A DNA stretch of 64,000 bases from an uncultured Pelagibacteraceae bacterium (GCA_902633185.1 CACPFN010000001.1:1-64000), one strand, 5' to 3'. Shown: positions 19,750 through 30,662, counted from the stretch's first letter. Made by a program: numbers and translations. Notes: generated by a model from the sequence alone, not told the origin.

Positions 19750-21960
19750 TGGTTTTCCAGTAGATAATGTGTGTTTAATTCGATCTTGGGTTTTACTTGT
19801 CTCAATTAATTTCATGAAAGCATCTAACTCTAATTTAAACAACTGATCTTCTGTAAGAGTTTTATCTATAGTTGTATCACCGCCACTTAAAACATTTGCT
19901 AACTCTGTTCCAACCATCATTCCATGATCTAATATAATTTTATCATTATACAGTTTTTCTAACATACTAACCATTTTGTCTTTTAAAGATTTACCGGATA
20001 AGTTAAATGTGCATTCTTTAGGAGGAGTAAATTCTTTATTTTGATCCAAAATTTTTCTTGCTTCATTTAATAGACTATTTCTGCTCATAATTTTTTTATT
20101 TTCAGGGATTAAATACTTTAGAGGTTCAGCTTCTACTGGTGATGTTGCAGTTTTTGCATAACCAATGATGTCAAAAACTTTTAAAGGTGCAAAATCTGGG
20201 TCATTTTTTGCCTCTTCTGTTTGAGACCATCTCCATAACATTTCTTTACATCCTCCTCCGGCTGGAACTAAACCAACCAATGTTTCAACTAATCCAACAA
20301 CAATATTTGTATGCGAAGCAACAAAGTTACTTTGTACTAAAACTTCAAAACCCCCTCCAAGTGTAAGACCTGATGGTGCTGAAACTACTGGAAATTTTGA
20401 GTATTTTAAGTGTTTACATGTTTCTTGAAAATAACCGACAAATTTTTCTATTGATTTAAAGTCACCTTTATCTGCAAAATTCATAGTATATGTTAAATTA
20501 ACACCAGCAGAAAACTGCATACTTTCATTAATAATTATCAATGGTTTGTCTGTAGCGTTTTTTAATGAGTCCATTGAGTCGTAATCCAAAGCGTTTGCTT
20601 TAGTTGTAAATTCGACAATGTTAAATTCAGGAAATCTGTAAATTTCAGCAGAATTATTTTTATCAAGTTTAAGTGCTCTTGGTTTAATTTTTCCTAAAGT
20701 TTCAATTTCAGTATATTGTTGTCTCTCACCATAAAAATTTTCATCTTTAGATTTTGATAAATTTTCTAAAAATTTATTTCCTTCAAAATTATCAATTTTT
20801 TGAAAAAAATTATTTACTCCAATTTCTTTTAACATTTCAAAAGGCCCTCTAGACCAATTGAAGCCAAGTCTCATTGCTTCATCGATGTCGTTAAACTTAT
20901 CTGTAATACCTGGAACTAATGAAGAAGAATATTTTATTATTTTAGAAATTACTGACCAAGCATAATCTCCATATTTATCTCCACGATTAATTAATTTTTT
21001 TAAATCAACTTTTTCAGATTTAATATCTATTTTTTTTGAAGGAGAATATTCCCCAGTTTCAAGATTGATGGCCTCTAAAATTTTCTTACCACCCTCCTTA
21101 TTCATTCTATAAAATCCACCTTTGCCTTTTCGGCCGGTATATCCAGTCTCTATTAATTTTTTCACAAGTGGCATTTCTCTTGCTACAGGTTGAAATGGAT
21201 CGCTTTCAGGTAATTCTTTAATAAAACTTTTTAATACATCTGCCATTAAATCAATACCAATTAGGTCATACAATCCAAATACTCCAGTTTTAGGTATACC
21301 CATTGGTCTACCAAAGACAGCGTCAGCCTCTTCTACACTGAGTTTCATTTTAAATGCTTCTGTCATTGCAATTTGCATTGCATAAACTCCAATTCTATTA
21401 CCTAAAAATCCTGGAGTGTCATTACAAATAATTGCACCTTTACCTAAGTCTATTTCACAAAAGTCTTTTAAAAGTTTAACTTTATCTAAATCACTTTCAT
21501 TACTTTTTACTATTTCCAGTAAATCCATGTATCTAACAGGATTAAAGAAGTGGGTTATGCAGAAATCCTTTTTGTCTTGATCAGATAATTTTTCTGATAG
21601 AACGCTTATTGGAATTGATGAGGTATTAGAAGAAATAACAGATTCTTTTTTTCTATGTTTAAAAATTTTTTCGTAAATATTATGTTTTATATCTATTCTT
21701 TCTACAACAGCTTCTACAATCCAATCTGCATTCGAAACCACATCAAAGTTTTCTTCAATGTTTCCTACGTGGATATTATCTAATTTTGATTTATCTATTA
21801 ATAAAGGAGGTCTAGATTTTCCTATTCTCTCTTTAGCCTTTTGACTAATTTCAGTAGTTAAATCCAACAAAGTGACAGGAACATTTGCGTTACACAAATG
21901 TGCAGCTATACCGCTCCCCATTGTTCCAGAACCAATTACAACTACATTATTTATTTTCAT
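19738..21960 (-). CDS. Multifunctional 3-hydroxyacyl-CoA dehydrogenase / enoyl-CoA hydratase (FadB/FadJ-like)
   Basis: GSGTMGSGIAAHLCNANVPVTLLD NAD-binding; CITHFFNPVRYMDLLEIV; APSGLTLGGGFEVLVQSNFV crotonase part. Confidence 0.9.
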   Translation of the reverse strand: MKINNVVVIGSGTMGSGIAAHLCNANVPVTLLDLTTEISQKAKERIGKSRPPLLIDKSKLDNIHVGNIEENFDVVSNADWIVEAVVERIDIKHNIYEKIFKHRKKESVISSNTSSIPISVLSEKLSDQDKKDFCITHFFNPVRYMDLLEIVKSNESDLDKVKLLKDFCEIDLGKGAIICNDTPGFLGNRIGVYAMQIAMTEAFKMKLSVEEADAVFGRPMGIPKTGVFGLYDLIGIDLMADVLKSFIKELPESDPFQPVAREMPLVKKLIETGYTGRKGKGGFYRMNKEGGKKILEAINLETGEYSPSKKIDIKSEKVDLKKLINRGDKYGDYAWSVISKIIKYSSSLVPGITDKFNDIDEAMRLGFNWSRGPFEMLKEIGVNNFFQKIDNFEGNKFLENLSKSKDENFYGERQQYTEIETLGKIKPRALKLDKNNSAEIYRFPEFNIVEFTTKANALDYDSMDSLKNATDKPLIIINESMQFSAGVNLTYTMNFADKGDFKSIEKFVGYFQETCKHLKYSKFPVVSAPSGLTLGGGFEVLVQSNFVASHTNIVVGLVETLVGLVPAGGGCKEMLWRWSQTEEAKNDPDFAPLKVFDIIGYAKTATSPVEAEPLKYLIPENKKIMSRNSLLNEARKILDQNKEFTPPKECTFNLSGKSLKDKMVSMLEKLYNDKIILDHGMMVGTELANVLSGGDTTIDKTLTEDQLFKLELDAFMKLIETSKTQDRIKHTLSTGKPLVN

Positions 21961-22017
21961 AAAGAAGGTTTCTTATATTAAATTGAGACTGAGTAGGAAA
22001 TAAAATAAATGTCATAA

Positions 22018-24045
22018 CTACTGCTGTAAACTTGCTAGTTCTTCAATATTAATATGACATCTAATTGCGTTACCATTTTCACCTATTTGCCATGGTGGAA
22101 CCTCTGAATTACAAATATCACCTATTTTCCTAGGGCATCTTCCTTGAAAAGAACAGCCTTTCTCGGGGGGTTTTTCCTCTACAATATCCTCAGCTACTAA
22201 TTTTGGTTTTATATCTGGATCTGGTTCCAAAACAGCACCTAATAATACTTCAGTATAAGGATGTGATGGAAATTTGTAAACATTTTGAGAAGGACCAATT
22301 TCACATAACCTTCCTTGATATAAAACTGCAACTCTATCACTAATTGCTCTAACAACAGCTAGATCATGAGAAACAAATACATAGGTTGTTCCTAGATCTT
22401 CTTTTAATTGTTGTAATAAGTTTAAAACAGCTGCTTGAACCGAAACATCTAAAGCTGATGTAACCTCATCACACAAAATTATATCTGGCTTAGCAGCAAA
22501 TGCTCTTGCAACTGCAACTCTTTGTTTCTCACCACCTGATAATTGTCTAGGATATCTTGACATATAAAATTCTCCTAACCTTACTTTTTTTAGTAGATCG
22601 ATTATATTTTTTTTTAATTCTTCTCCTGATAAATTAAAATACAACTTTAGAGGTTGGGAAAGTATTTGCTCAACTGTGTGGTTTGGATTTAATGACTCGT
22701 CTGGATTTTGAAATATAAGTTGTATTGCTCTAAGATCATTTGGATTTCTCATTTTTAAATTAGAGGATAATATACGATCATTTTCAAATTTAATTTGACC
22801 ATCTTTTGTTTTGAGTAAGCCAGCGATTGATTTTAATATAGTAGACTTACCACTTCCAGACTCACCAACCAGGGCAATAGTCTCTCCTTTTTTTATATCT
22901 ATATTTATATCTTTAACTGTTGGGTTTTGATCAGAAATTTTATTTAGTAATTGATCAAAAAATTTCTGCTTTGCATAACTAATTGAAACATCCTTTAATT
23001 TTAAAATTTCATTTCCTTCACCATTATTTGATTTTTTTGTTATTGAAGTTTGTAAATTATTATTTTGGTTTATTAATTCTTTATAATTAAAACATCTGAC
23101 ATTGGTATCTAATTCTTTAATATGTTCCAGATCTGGTGAATTTTTTTTACAATTATCAGTTGCTAAGTTACATCTATCATAAAAACTGCAACCTTCATTT
23201 ATGCTTCCAGGCTGAGGTTGGCTTCCTGGCATAGAAGCTGGAAGTCCAGATAATGAAAGTTTAGGTATCGATTTTAGTAATCCATAAGTATAAGGATGAA
23301 TAGGTTCCTTTAATATTTTTCTTGCTGGTCCTTCTAAAACAATTTCTCCCGCATACATTACAACTATTCTATCACTAACTTGTGCTATAGCTCCAAGATC
23401 ATGACTAACATAGATCATAGATGTTCCAGTATCTTTTGCTATAAATCTTAATAGTTCTAAGACATGCGCTTGTGTAGTAACGTCTAATCCAGTAGTTGGC
23501 TCATCTAATAAAAGTAAATCTGGTTTGCCAGCCAATGCCATTGCAACAGCCACTCTTTGTTGCTGCCCTCCAGAAAGCTCGTGTGGATAACGAAAAGCCA
23601 TAGTTTCTGGTGAAGGAAGTCTAACTTTATTTAGTAACTCTGAAATTTTTTTATCTCTCTCTCTTTTGTTTAGATCTGTATGTAATTTTAATGCTTCATC
23701 AATTTGGTATCCAATTTTTAAATTCGGTGTTAATGCTTGTCCTGCATTTTGAGGTATCATGGCTATTTTTCTACCTCTAATTTTTTCTAGCTGTCTACTG
23801 CTCATCTTCAATAAATCCTCAGATTTAAAGAGGCATTCACCCTTAAGAGGAAATAAGCCTTGTTTTATATAGCCCATCATAGCAAGTGCCAATGTGCTTT
23901 TTCCAGAGCCCGACTCCCCTACTATCCCTACAGTCTCTCCTTTTTTTATATTAGTTGAAACATTTCTAAGTATTGAAATTTGTTTGCCTTTCTGACTGTT
24001 AAATCCAATTGATAAATTTTTAACACTTTCAATTATTTCATTCAT
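22018..24045 (-). CDS. Dipeptide/oligopeptide-type ABC transporter ATP-binding protein, fused double ATPase
   Basis: Two Walker A (GESGSGKST x2), two LSGG signatures, two C-terminal Cys-rich oligopeptide motifs. Confidence 0.95.
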   Translation of the reverse strand: MNEIIESVKNLSIGFNSQKGKQISILRNVSTNIKKGETVGIVGESGSGKSTLALAMMGYIKQGLFPLKGECLFKSEDLLKMSSRQLEKIRGRKIAMIPQNAGQALTPNLKIGYQIDEALKLHTDLNKRERDKKISELLNKVRLPSPETMAFRYPHELSGGQQQRVAVAMALAGKPDLLLLDEPTTGLDVTTQAHVLELLRFIAKDTGTSMIYVSHDLGAIAQVSDRIVVMYAGEIVLEGPARKILKEPIHPYTYGLLKSIPKLSLSGLPASMPGSQPQPGSINEGCSFYDRCNLATDNCKKNSPDLEHIKELDTNVRCFNYKELINQNNNLQTSITKKSNNGEGNEILKLKDVSISYAKQKFFDQLLNKISDQNPTVKDINIDIKKGETIALVGESGSGKSTILKSIAGLLKTKDGQIKFENDRILSSNLKMRNPNDLRAIQLIFQNPDESLNPNHTVEQILSQPLKLYFNLSGEELKKNIIDLLKKVRLGEFYMSRYPRQLSGGEKQRVAVARAFAAKPDIILCDEVTSALDVSVQAAVLNLLQQLKEDLGTTYVFVSHDLAVVRAISDRVAVLYQGRLCEIGPSQNVYKFPSHPYTEVLLGAVLEPDPDIKPKLVAEDIVEEKPPEKGCSFQGRCPRKIGDICNSEVPPWQIGENGNAIRCHINIEELASLQQ

Positions 24046-24939
24046 TTAAACAGGTGCCTTGGTTGAACGATCAATTCCTAAAGCTTTTGCAAATGCATCA
24101 GCAGTTAAATTTATTCCAATTATTAACGAACTTAATCCTACTATTGGAGCAATTACAGACCAGTATGCAAACGACATCAATCCTCTAGCATTGGATATCA
24201 TTAAACCCCAATCAGGCGTTGGCGGACTTACACCAAAACCTAAGAATGACAATGAGCTAAATCCTAATAACATCCAAGACCATCTCATTGCTCCTTCTAC
24301 TAATATAGCGTCTCTAACATTTGGAATAATTTCATTCCAAATAATAGACATGTTGCTATGACCTCTAGCTCTGGCTGAAACTATAAAGTCTTTAGCAATA
24401 ACGTCGTGAGTAGCAGCTCTAGCAACTCTCACTATTCCTTTACCATAAAAAAAACCTAGTGCAGGAATTAAAACCTCTGTTGATGTTCCTAAAAGAGAAA
24501 CAATTAATAACATTGCAAGTATCCAAGGGATAGAAAGAAACGCATCAACAACTCTCATTACAACATCGTCAATTTTACCTCCAACTAAACCACAAAAAAT
24601 TCCAAGTAAACCTCCCCACAGAAGAGCTATAAGTGATCCAAAGAAAGTTACTGTAAGAGCTGTTCGACCTCCAAGTATTGTTCTTGTAAAAACATCTCTA
24701 CCCAAGCTATCTGTTCCAAACCAATGTTCAGCAGAAGGTGCAAGTAACATGGTATTTGGGCTAATTGCTTTATAATCGTATGGTGCAATGTAAGGACTTA
24801 TTAATGCTAAGACTACATGAAATAGTACAATTGTAAGTCCAATTAATCCAGAAGGCTTGGAGGCCATAGTTTTTAAAATCTCAAAAGCCTTTTCTAGCTT
24901 ATTTTTTTGTTTATCTTTTATAATTAAATTACTCTCCAT
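24046..24939 (-). CDS. Dipeptide-type ABC transporter permease (DppC-like)
   Basis: APSAEHWFGTDSLGRDVFTRTILGGRTAL; LGFGVSPPTPDWGLMIS. Confidence 0.93.
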   Translation of the reverse strand: MESNLIIKDKQKNKLEKAFEILKTMASKPSGLIGLTIVLFHVVLALISPYIAPYDYKAISPNTMLLAPSAEHWFGTDSLGRDVFTRTILGGRTALTVTFFGSLIALLWGGLLGIFCGLVGGKIDDVVMRVVDAFLSIPWILAMLLIVSLLGTSTEVLIPALGFFYGKGIVRVARAATHDVIAKDFIVSARARGHSNMSIIWNEIIPNVRDAILVEGAMRWSWMLLGFSSLSFLGFGVSPPTPDWGLMISNARGLMSFAYWSVIAPIVGLSSLIIGINLTADAFAKALGIDRSTKAPV

Positions 24940-24940
24940 T

Positions 24941-25897
24941 TTATTTTCTTATCTGTAAACTTTTTAATCTTGGATTAAGCATTAGTGTCATTAAATCTGC
25001 TATTAAATTTATTCCCACATAGATAGATGCCAATATTATTGCTAATGCTTGAACAACAGGCAAATCTCTATTTGATATAGACTCAATTACTAGTCTGCCT
25101 AAACCTGGATAATTAAAAACAACTTCTGTAACAACAACACCACCTAACAACCAAGCAATTGTTAACGCTACTACATTTATTGCTGGTAATAATGCGTTTG
25201 GCAATACATGTCTAAATACCATTTTCCAATATGGAACACCTTTTAAAATTGCCATTTGTACATAATCACTAGCCATTACTTGAATTACACTTGAACGTAC
25301 CATTCTTGCCATGTGTGCGGTCATAATCATTGAAATTGCAACAACAGGTAAAATTATATTTGAGAGTAATTCATAAAAAGTTGCATCCGATGGTATAATC
25401 ACAATGCCTGGTAGCCAACCAAGCCAAATTGCAACAATTAAAATAAGCAAAGTAGCACTAATAAACTCCGGAATAGTCATTGAAAAAATTGTAATAGTAG
25501 AGATCATAATATCTGGAAGCTTATCTCTCCAAAGAGCAGTTATTATTCCTAATACGATTGCTAAAGGAATTCCTATAAGTATTGAAACAGAGGCTAAAAC
25601 TAAAGAGTTTTTAACTCTTGGACCAAGTACTTCATTAATTGGCATTTCACCACTTAAAGAGTAACCAAAATCACCTCGTACAACATTTGATGCCCAGTCC
25701 AAGTATCTTTCATAAGCAGGAACATCAAGACCAAGTCTTTTTATGCAAGCATCAAGAGCTGCTCCATAAGCTTCTCTTTCTAAATATGTTGTGCATGCAT
25801 CACCTGGTAAAACTTCAACACCTACAAATGTAATCAATGAAACTATAAATAAAGTGATAAGTCCTAGTCCAATTCTTTTTAAAATTAATAAAAGCAT
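24941..25897 (-). CDS. Dipeptide-type ABC transporter permease (DppB-like)
   Basis: LGLDVPAYERYLDWASNVVRGDFGYSLS; VVFNYPGLGRLVIESISNRDLPVVQA. Confidence 0.93.
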   Translation of the reverse strand: MLLLILKRIGLGLITLFIVSLITFVGVEVLPGDACTTYLEREAYGAALDACIKRLGLDVPAYERYLDWASNVVRGDFGYSLSGEMPINEVLGPRVKNSLVLASVSILIGIPLAIVLGIITALWRDKLPDIMISTITIFSMTIPEFISATLLILIVAIWLGWLPGIVIIPSDATFYELLSNIILPVVAISMIMTAHMARMVRSSVIQVMASDYVQMAILKGVPYWKMVFRHVLPNALLPAINVVALTIAWLLGGVVVTEVVFNYPGLGRLVIESISNRDLPVVQALAIILASIYVGINLIADLMTLMLNPRLKSLQIRK

Positions 25898-25944
25898 AAG
25901 ATTAACTAGAACTTTTTAACAAAAATAAATTAAATAGAAATAAA

Positions 25945-25972
25945 ATAAAGGCCGCTAGTTTGCGGCCTTTAT
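25945..25972 (-). terminator. Hairpin between SBP and permease genes (intra-operon terminator/attenuator)
   Basis: ATAAAGGCCGC-tagttt-GCGGCCTTTAT, T-rich on minus-strand 3' side. Confidence 0.85.
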
Positions 25973-25982
25973 CTAAATACTT

Positions 25983-27470
25983 TTAGTCAACTTTAACTTT
26001 ATGCCACTGTATAGAAAAGTGATCTACAGCATCAAGGTTTTTAACTTTTGATGAAGTAACTACAAGTCTAGATACGTGGTATGGGATCATTGTTCCACTT
26101 TGTTCCCATAAAGTCATTTGAGCATTTTGATATGCTTTTTTTCTTTTATTGAAATCCAGCTCACTTCTAGCATCAGCTAAATTTTTATCAAAGTCAGCAT
26201 TTTTGAAATAAGATTCATTCCATTTTGCTCCACTATGATATGCTTCATGTAAGATTGTGTCTGCTGGTCTTTGGTTCCAACGTGTCATTGAAACTGGCTT
26301 TTTCATCCAAACCTCATTCCAATAACCTTTAGATGGTACCATCTCAATATTAACTTTAATACCCGCTTTTGCAACTTGTTGCTGAACAACTTCTGCAATC
26401 GTTGGCCAAGTTGGTTCTAAAGTTGCTGGGTAAACAGTCAATTCAATTCCATTTGGAAATCCTGCTTCTCTTAGTAAATTTTTTGCTTTACTAATATTTT
26501 GAGGACAATCCATTTGTAAACGGTACTGATCAGATGGCATTACAGGTGTATCGCAAGATACAGTTGCTGCACCTCCCATAACTAGATCTACAAGTTCTTG
26601 TCTATCAACTGCTAACCTAAAAGCTTTTCTTACTTTAGGATTATCAAATGGAGCAGTATCAGTTCTCATAACCACACCTCTCCAGTTTCCAGTTGGAATT
26701 ACAGTTGTTGTAAATTTAGAATTACTATCAAAAATCTTTTTTTGATTGAAAGGAACATATCTGTTCATATCAATTTGACCTGTTAAAAGCGCCTGAATTC
26801 TTGCTTGAGCATCTGGGATAGCTATGACGTGAACTTCCGCAACCCCTGGTGCACCTTCCCAATATTCTGGGTTAGCTTTTAGAATTGTAGTTCCTTCTGG
26901 GTCAAATTTATCAACCATGAATGGTCCAGTACCAACCCCGGTTTGTCCTATAGTGTCTCCTGATCCTTCAGGTATCATTCTTAATCTGTAGTCAGTTAAT
27001 AATAACGGAAAGTCAGCAAATGAAGTTGATAACTTCATTTTAACTGTATGCTGATCAACTACCTCAATATCTTCAACTACATTTAAACTTTTTCTAACTG
27101 GAGATCCGATATCAGGATCTTTGGCTCTCATTAGAGAATATTTTACATCTGGAGCATCAAATGCTGATCCATCATGAAAATATATTCCTTTTCTTAAATT
27201 AAATGTCCATTCAGTTGCATCAGAATTAGCACTCCAATCTGTTGATAATGAAGGTGATGGAACACCGTTCATATCAGGTCTCACTAATCTATTTTGTGTT
27301 TTGATGACAACTTGAAATAAACGCCCTTTTGTTATGGCATCTAAGTTAGTATCTTTTCCAAATCCAAGATCATGTGATACTTTAAATACTCCACTTGATG
27401 CATTGGCAATAGAAAAAGATAATATCAGTGACATAAAAGTCGCTGAAAAAACTTTAAGTATGTATTTCAT
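25983..27470 (-). CDS. ABC transporter substrate-binding protein, family 5 (peptide type)
   Basis: Signal peptide; WTFNLRKGIYFHDGSAFDAPDVKYSL; GTGPFMVDKFDPEGTTILKANPEYW. Confidence 0.93.
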   Translation of the reverse strand: MKYILKVFSATFMSLILSFSIANASSGVFKVSHDLGFGKDTNLDAITKGRLFQVVIKTQNRLVRPDMNGVPSPSLSTDWSANSDATEWTFNLRKGIYFHDGSAFDAPDVKYSLMRAKDPDIGSPVRKSLNVVEDIEVVDQHTVKMKLSTSFADFPLLLTDYRLRMIPEGSGDTIGQTGVGTGPFMVDKFDPEGTTILKANPEYWEGAPGVAEVHVIAIPDAQARIQALLTGQIDMNRYVPFNQKKIFDSNSKFTTTVIPTGNWRGVVMRTDTAPFDNPKVRKAFRLAVDRQELVDLVMGGAATVSCDTPVMPSDQYRLQMDCPQNISKAKNLLREAGFPNGIELTVYPATLEPTWPTIAEVVQQQVAKAGIKVNIEMVPSKGYWNEVWMKKPVSMTRWNQRPADTILHEAYHSGAKWNESYFKNADFDKNLADARSELDFNKRKKAYQNAQMTLWEQSGTMIPYHVSRLVVTSSKVKNLDAVDHFSIQWHKVKVD

Positions 27471-27611
27471 AAGTTCCCTCTTTTTCTTTCGTTGTTTAAA
27501 TAATCAAAAAGATAACAATTCCAGAACTAGATAACAACATGCAAAATGTAGTGATTCATCTACTAATTGAATAGATATTTTAATTAATATACACTTTTTC
27601 TAAATTTATAA

Positions 27612-28835
27612 ATGCAAAACGAATTAAACAAAGTCAGATTTTCTGTAAAACCTTTAAAATCAAATGATAATAAAGTTGTTGAACTTGCTAGAACTGTAGG
27701 CATACATCCTCTAGCATATCAAGAACTTCCCTACGATCCTGAGTATTCATTTTATGCAGGAAGATTAAATCCAGAAGTGCTTTCACACGCTACTGCTGAT
27801 GAGATGTATTGGAAAGTAAGACAAGAGGTAATTTTTCGTCATACTGGTGAACATCCATATGAAATATCTGGTCCCGATGCAGAAAAACTTTTACAAAAAA
27901 TATTCACAAGAGATATCTCAAAAGTAAAAGTAGGAAGATGCTCGTACCAATTTGCTTGTTACAATGATGGAGGTATGCTGACAGATGGAGTTTTACTAAA
28001 ACTTGAAGAAAATAAATTTTGGTTTGTTCAGGCTGATGGAGATCTTTTTTCATGGTATAAAGCTCACACTGATAATCTTAATGTAAAAATTTCTGATCCA
28101 GACGTTTGGGTAAGTCAAATTCAGGGACCAAAATCTATGGATCTTTTAAAAGTTTTAAGTAAAGAGACTTTTCCTGACAATTGGAAATATTTTGATTGGA
28201 AAGAAATTACTATACTAAATGAAAAGGTAATCATAAGTAGATCGGGATTTAGTAATGAACTTGGTTGGGAAATTTATTTTAGAAAAAATAATAATATTGA
28301 AAAAGTTGGGGATTATATTCTTGAGGAAGGAAAAAAAATGGGAATGATACTCACAGGCACTCCTGGTTTCAGATGTAAAAGAATAGAATCTGGATTGTTA
28401 TCGGCTGGGCAAGACTTTAATCATGAAACAAATCCATATGATGTTGGTTTAGCTAAGTATGTCGATTTAAAAAAAAATTATTTTATTGGAAAATCAGCGT
28501 TGATGACTGCAGACAAAGAAAAAAGATGTTGGGGAATACGAGTTGAAAATGGAACAGGTTTAAAAGGAACTTACGTAAAATTTAATAATGAAATAATTGG
28601 AAAAATTACATCAAGCACTTGGTCACCTTTTCAAAAATGTGGTGTTGGAATAGTTTTAATGAATTCTACAAAACATAAACCAGGATTAATTGTGGATGTT
28701 AATTGTAATGATAATAAAATTCATAAAGGTGAGATATGCACCTTGCCAATGTATGACTTTAAAAATGAAATTGTAAGAGGTTTAAAAATTGATATTCCAA
28801 CAGGTCCTTCTCCGTGGTCAGGAATAAAAAAATAA
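27612..28835 (+). CDS. Aminomethyltransferase (GcvT)-family protein
   Basis: ISGPDAEKLLQKIFTRDISKVKVGRCSYQFACYNDGGMLTDGVLLKL; FSNELGWEIYF; Caminomethyl-transferase C-terminal domain. Confidence 0.85.
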   Translation: MQNELNKVRFSVKPLKSNDNKVVELARTVGIHPLAYQELPYDPEYSFYAGRLNPEVLSHATADEMYWKVRQEVIFRHTGEHPYEISGPDAEKLLQKIFTRDISKVKVGRCSYQFACYNDGGMLTDGVLLKLEENKFWFVQADGDLFSWYKAHTDNLNVKISDPDVWVSQIQGPKSMDLLKVLSKETFPDNWKYFDWKEITILNEKVIISRSGFSNELGWEIYFRKNNNIEKVGDYILEEGKKMGMILTGTPGFRCKRIESGLLSAGQDFNHETNPYDVGLAKYVDLKKNYFIGKSALMTADKEKRCWGIRVENGTGLKGTYVKFNNEIIGKITSSTWSPFQKCGVGIVLMNSTKHKPGLIVDVNCNDNKIHKGEICTLPMYDFKNEIVRGLKIDIPTGPSPWSGIKK

Positions 28836-29509
28836 TAATAGCAATTGGTGGTGGTGGATTTACACATTCTTCTGATGAGGACTTGGATGAATATGTTATA
28901 AATCAAGTTAATAAATCAAATATCAATATCGGTTTTTTACCTACGGCTAGCAATGATAATCAAGAAAAGACTGATCTTTTTTATAAAAGATTTAAATCAC
29001 AAAAATTTAAATTATCTCATTTTAATCTCTGTTCAAGTGTGGAAGGTTTTAATGAATGGATGTTAAACAAAGATATAATTTATGTAGGGGGTGGCAATAC
29101 CTCTGAAATGATTAATATTTGGAAGAGAAATGATCTTATCAAAGTATTTAAAGATGCATATGAAAAAGGAATAATTCTGAGTGGAATAAGTGCAGGTGCT
29201 GTCTGTTGGTTTGATTGGATATTGTCAGACTCAGTCAATGATGAGCTAAGTCCATTAAAAGGAATAAATTTATTAGATGGGAGCTGCACTCCGCATTCTT
29301 CTGATAAAAATCGACTTCGACAATTTATTTCAGAAATTCAAGACGGAAATTTGCCAGATGGAATAGCTATTGATGATGGTGTAGCTGTGCTTTTTATTGA
29401 CGGAGTTCCTTCAGATGTTTATTCTTCGAGAATTAATCATGATGCTTATTATGTTACTAAACATGATAAGATTAGTTTAAAAACATATATAAAGAAATTA
29501 AATGGATAA
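28814..29509 (+). CDS. Peptidase E / class I glutamine amidotransferase-like (S51 family)
   Basis: IIYVGGGNTSEMINIWKRNDL; ILSGISAGAVCWFDWILSDS nucleophile elbow. Confidence 0.85.
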   Translation: MVRNKKIIIAIGGGGFTHSSDEDLDEYVINQVNKSNINIGFLPTASNDNQEKTDLFYKRFKSQKFKLSHFNLCSSVEGFNEWMLNKDIIYVGGGNTSEMINIWKRNDLIKVFKDAYEKGIILSGISAGAVCWFDWILSDSVNDELSPLKGINLLDGSCTPHSSDKNRLRQFISEIQDGNLPDGIAIDDGVAVLFIDGVPSDVYSSRINHDAYYVTKHDKISLKTYIKKLNG

Positions 29510-30662
29510 TATTAAAGCCAGTAATAAAATTTTTAGCATTGAAGACGCAAAAAAACTATCGAAGAAAAGATTACCAAAGCTAGTTTATGATTTTATTGAC
29601 GGTGCATCTGGAGATGAAAAGTTATCAGAAATTAATAGTTTTGCTTTAGATCAAATACGTCTTGAGCCAAGAGTTCTAAGAAATGTAGAGGAAAGAAAAC
29701 TAAAAAAAAATATTCTTGGATTTAACTATGACTATCCTTTTGGTTTTGCCCCAATGGGTATGACAAATCTTTCATGGCCAGGTGCAGACTCAATGCTGGC
29801 AAAAGAGAGTGCAAGAAATAATATACCAACTTGTGTATCGATGGCTTCCACAACTACCTTAGAAAAAATGTATGAGTTTTCAGAAGGTCATTCATGGCTT
29901 CAACTTTATATTTTTCAGGATGAAGCTTTTGTCATGGAATTGCTCGATAGAGCAGAAAAAACTGGTTATGAAGTTGCTATACTTACTGTTGATGTTCCGG
30001 TTTTATCTAGGAGAACTAGAGATGATAAGAATGGATTTTCATATCCATTTAAAATTGGACCTAAACAATTTTTTGATTTTGCAACTCATCCAGTTTGGTC
30101 AATATCTACATTACTTAATGGAATACCAAAGCCAATGAACTACGAAACTTCAAAAAGTGGAAAAGGTATTTTTAAAAGAAAAGAAAGTAGAGGAAAAACA
30201 GATTGGGAAACTTTAAAAAGAGTAAGAAATAAATGGAAAGGCAAATTAATTGTAAAAGGTGTCATGTCATCTGATGATGCAGTTAAAATTAAAGAAATGG
30301 GCGCTGATGCTATTCAAGTTTCAAATCATGGAGGTAGACAATTAGATAGTGCCTCAGCAGCAATAAATATTCTACCTTTTATTAGAGAGGCAGTGGGAAA
30401 TAATTTTCCAATTATTTTTGATAGTGGAATAAGAAGTGGAAGCGATATTGTAAGATCATTAGCTTTAGGAGCAGATTTTTCAATGATTGGAAGACCTGTA
30501 ATGTATGCGATGGGTGCTGACGGAGCTAGCGGGCTAAGAAGAATTGTAGACATAATTAAAGAAGAAACTAGCACAACACTAGGTTTGGTTGGATTAAACG
30601 ATATTAATGAAGTTTCTTCTGATATAATTGAACAGAAACTTTTTATGAATACAACTTACTAA
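29502..30662 (+). CDS. FMN-dependent alpha-hydroxy-acid oxidizing protein
   Basis: LTVDVPVLSRRTRD; LIVKGVMSSDDAVKIKEMGADAIQVSNHGGRQLDSA; GADFSMIGRPVMYAMGADGASGLRRI. Confidence 0.92.
   Translation: MDNIKASNKIFSIEDAKKLSKKRLPKLVYDFIDGASGDEKLSEINSFALDQIRLEPRVLRNVEERKLKKNILGFNYDYPFGFAPMGMTNLSWPGADSMLAKESARNNIPTCVSMASTTTLEKMYEFSEGHSWLQLYIFQDEAFVMELLDRAEKTGYEVAILTVDVPVLSRRTRDDKNGFSYPFKIGPKQFFDFATHPVWSISTLLNGIPKPMNYETSKSGKGIFKRKESRGKTDWETLKRVRNKWKGKLIVKGVMSSDDAVKIKEMGADAIQVSNHGGRQLDSASAAINILPFIREAVGNNFPIIFDSGIRSGSDIVRSLALGADFSMIGRPVMYAMGADGASGLRRIVDIIKEETSTTLGLVGLNDINEVSSDIIEQKLFMNTTY

Noticed and set aside
27471-27611. Possible riboswitch in the divergent leader upstream of the GcvT-like gene
   Set aside because: No conserved glycine, SAM or other riboswitch core could be recognised by eye.
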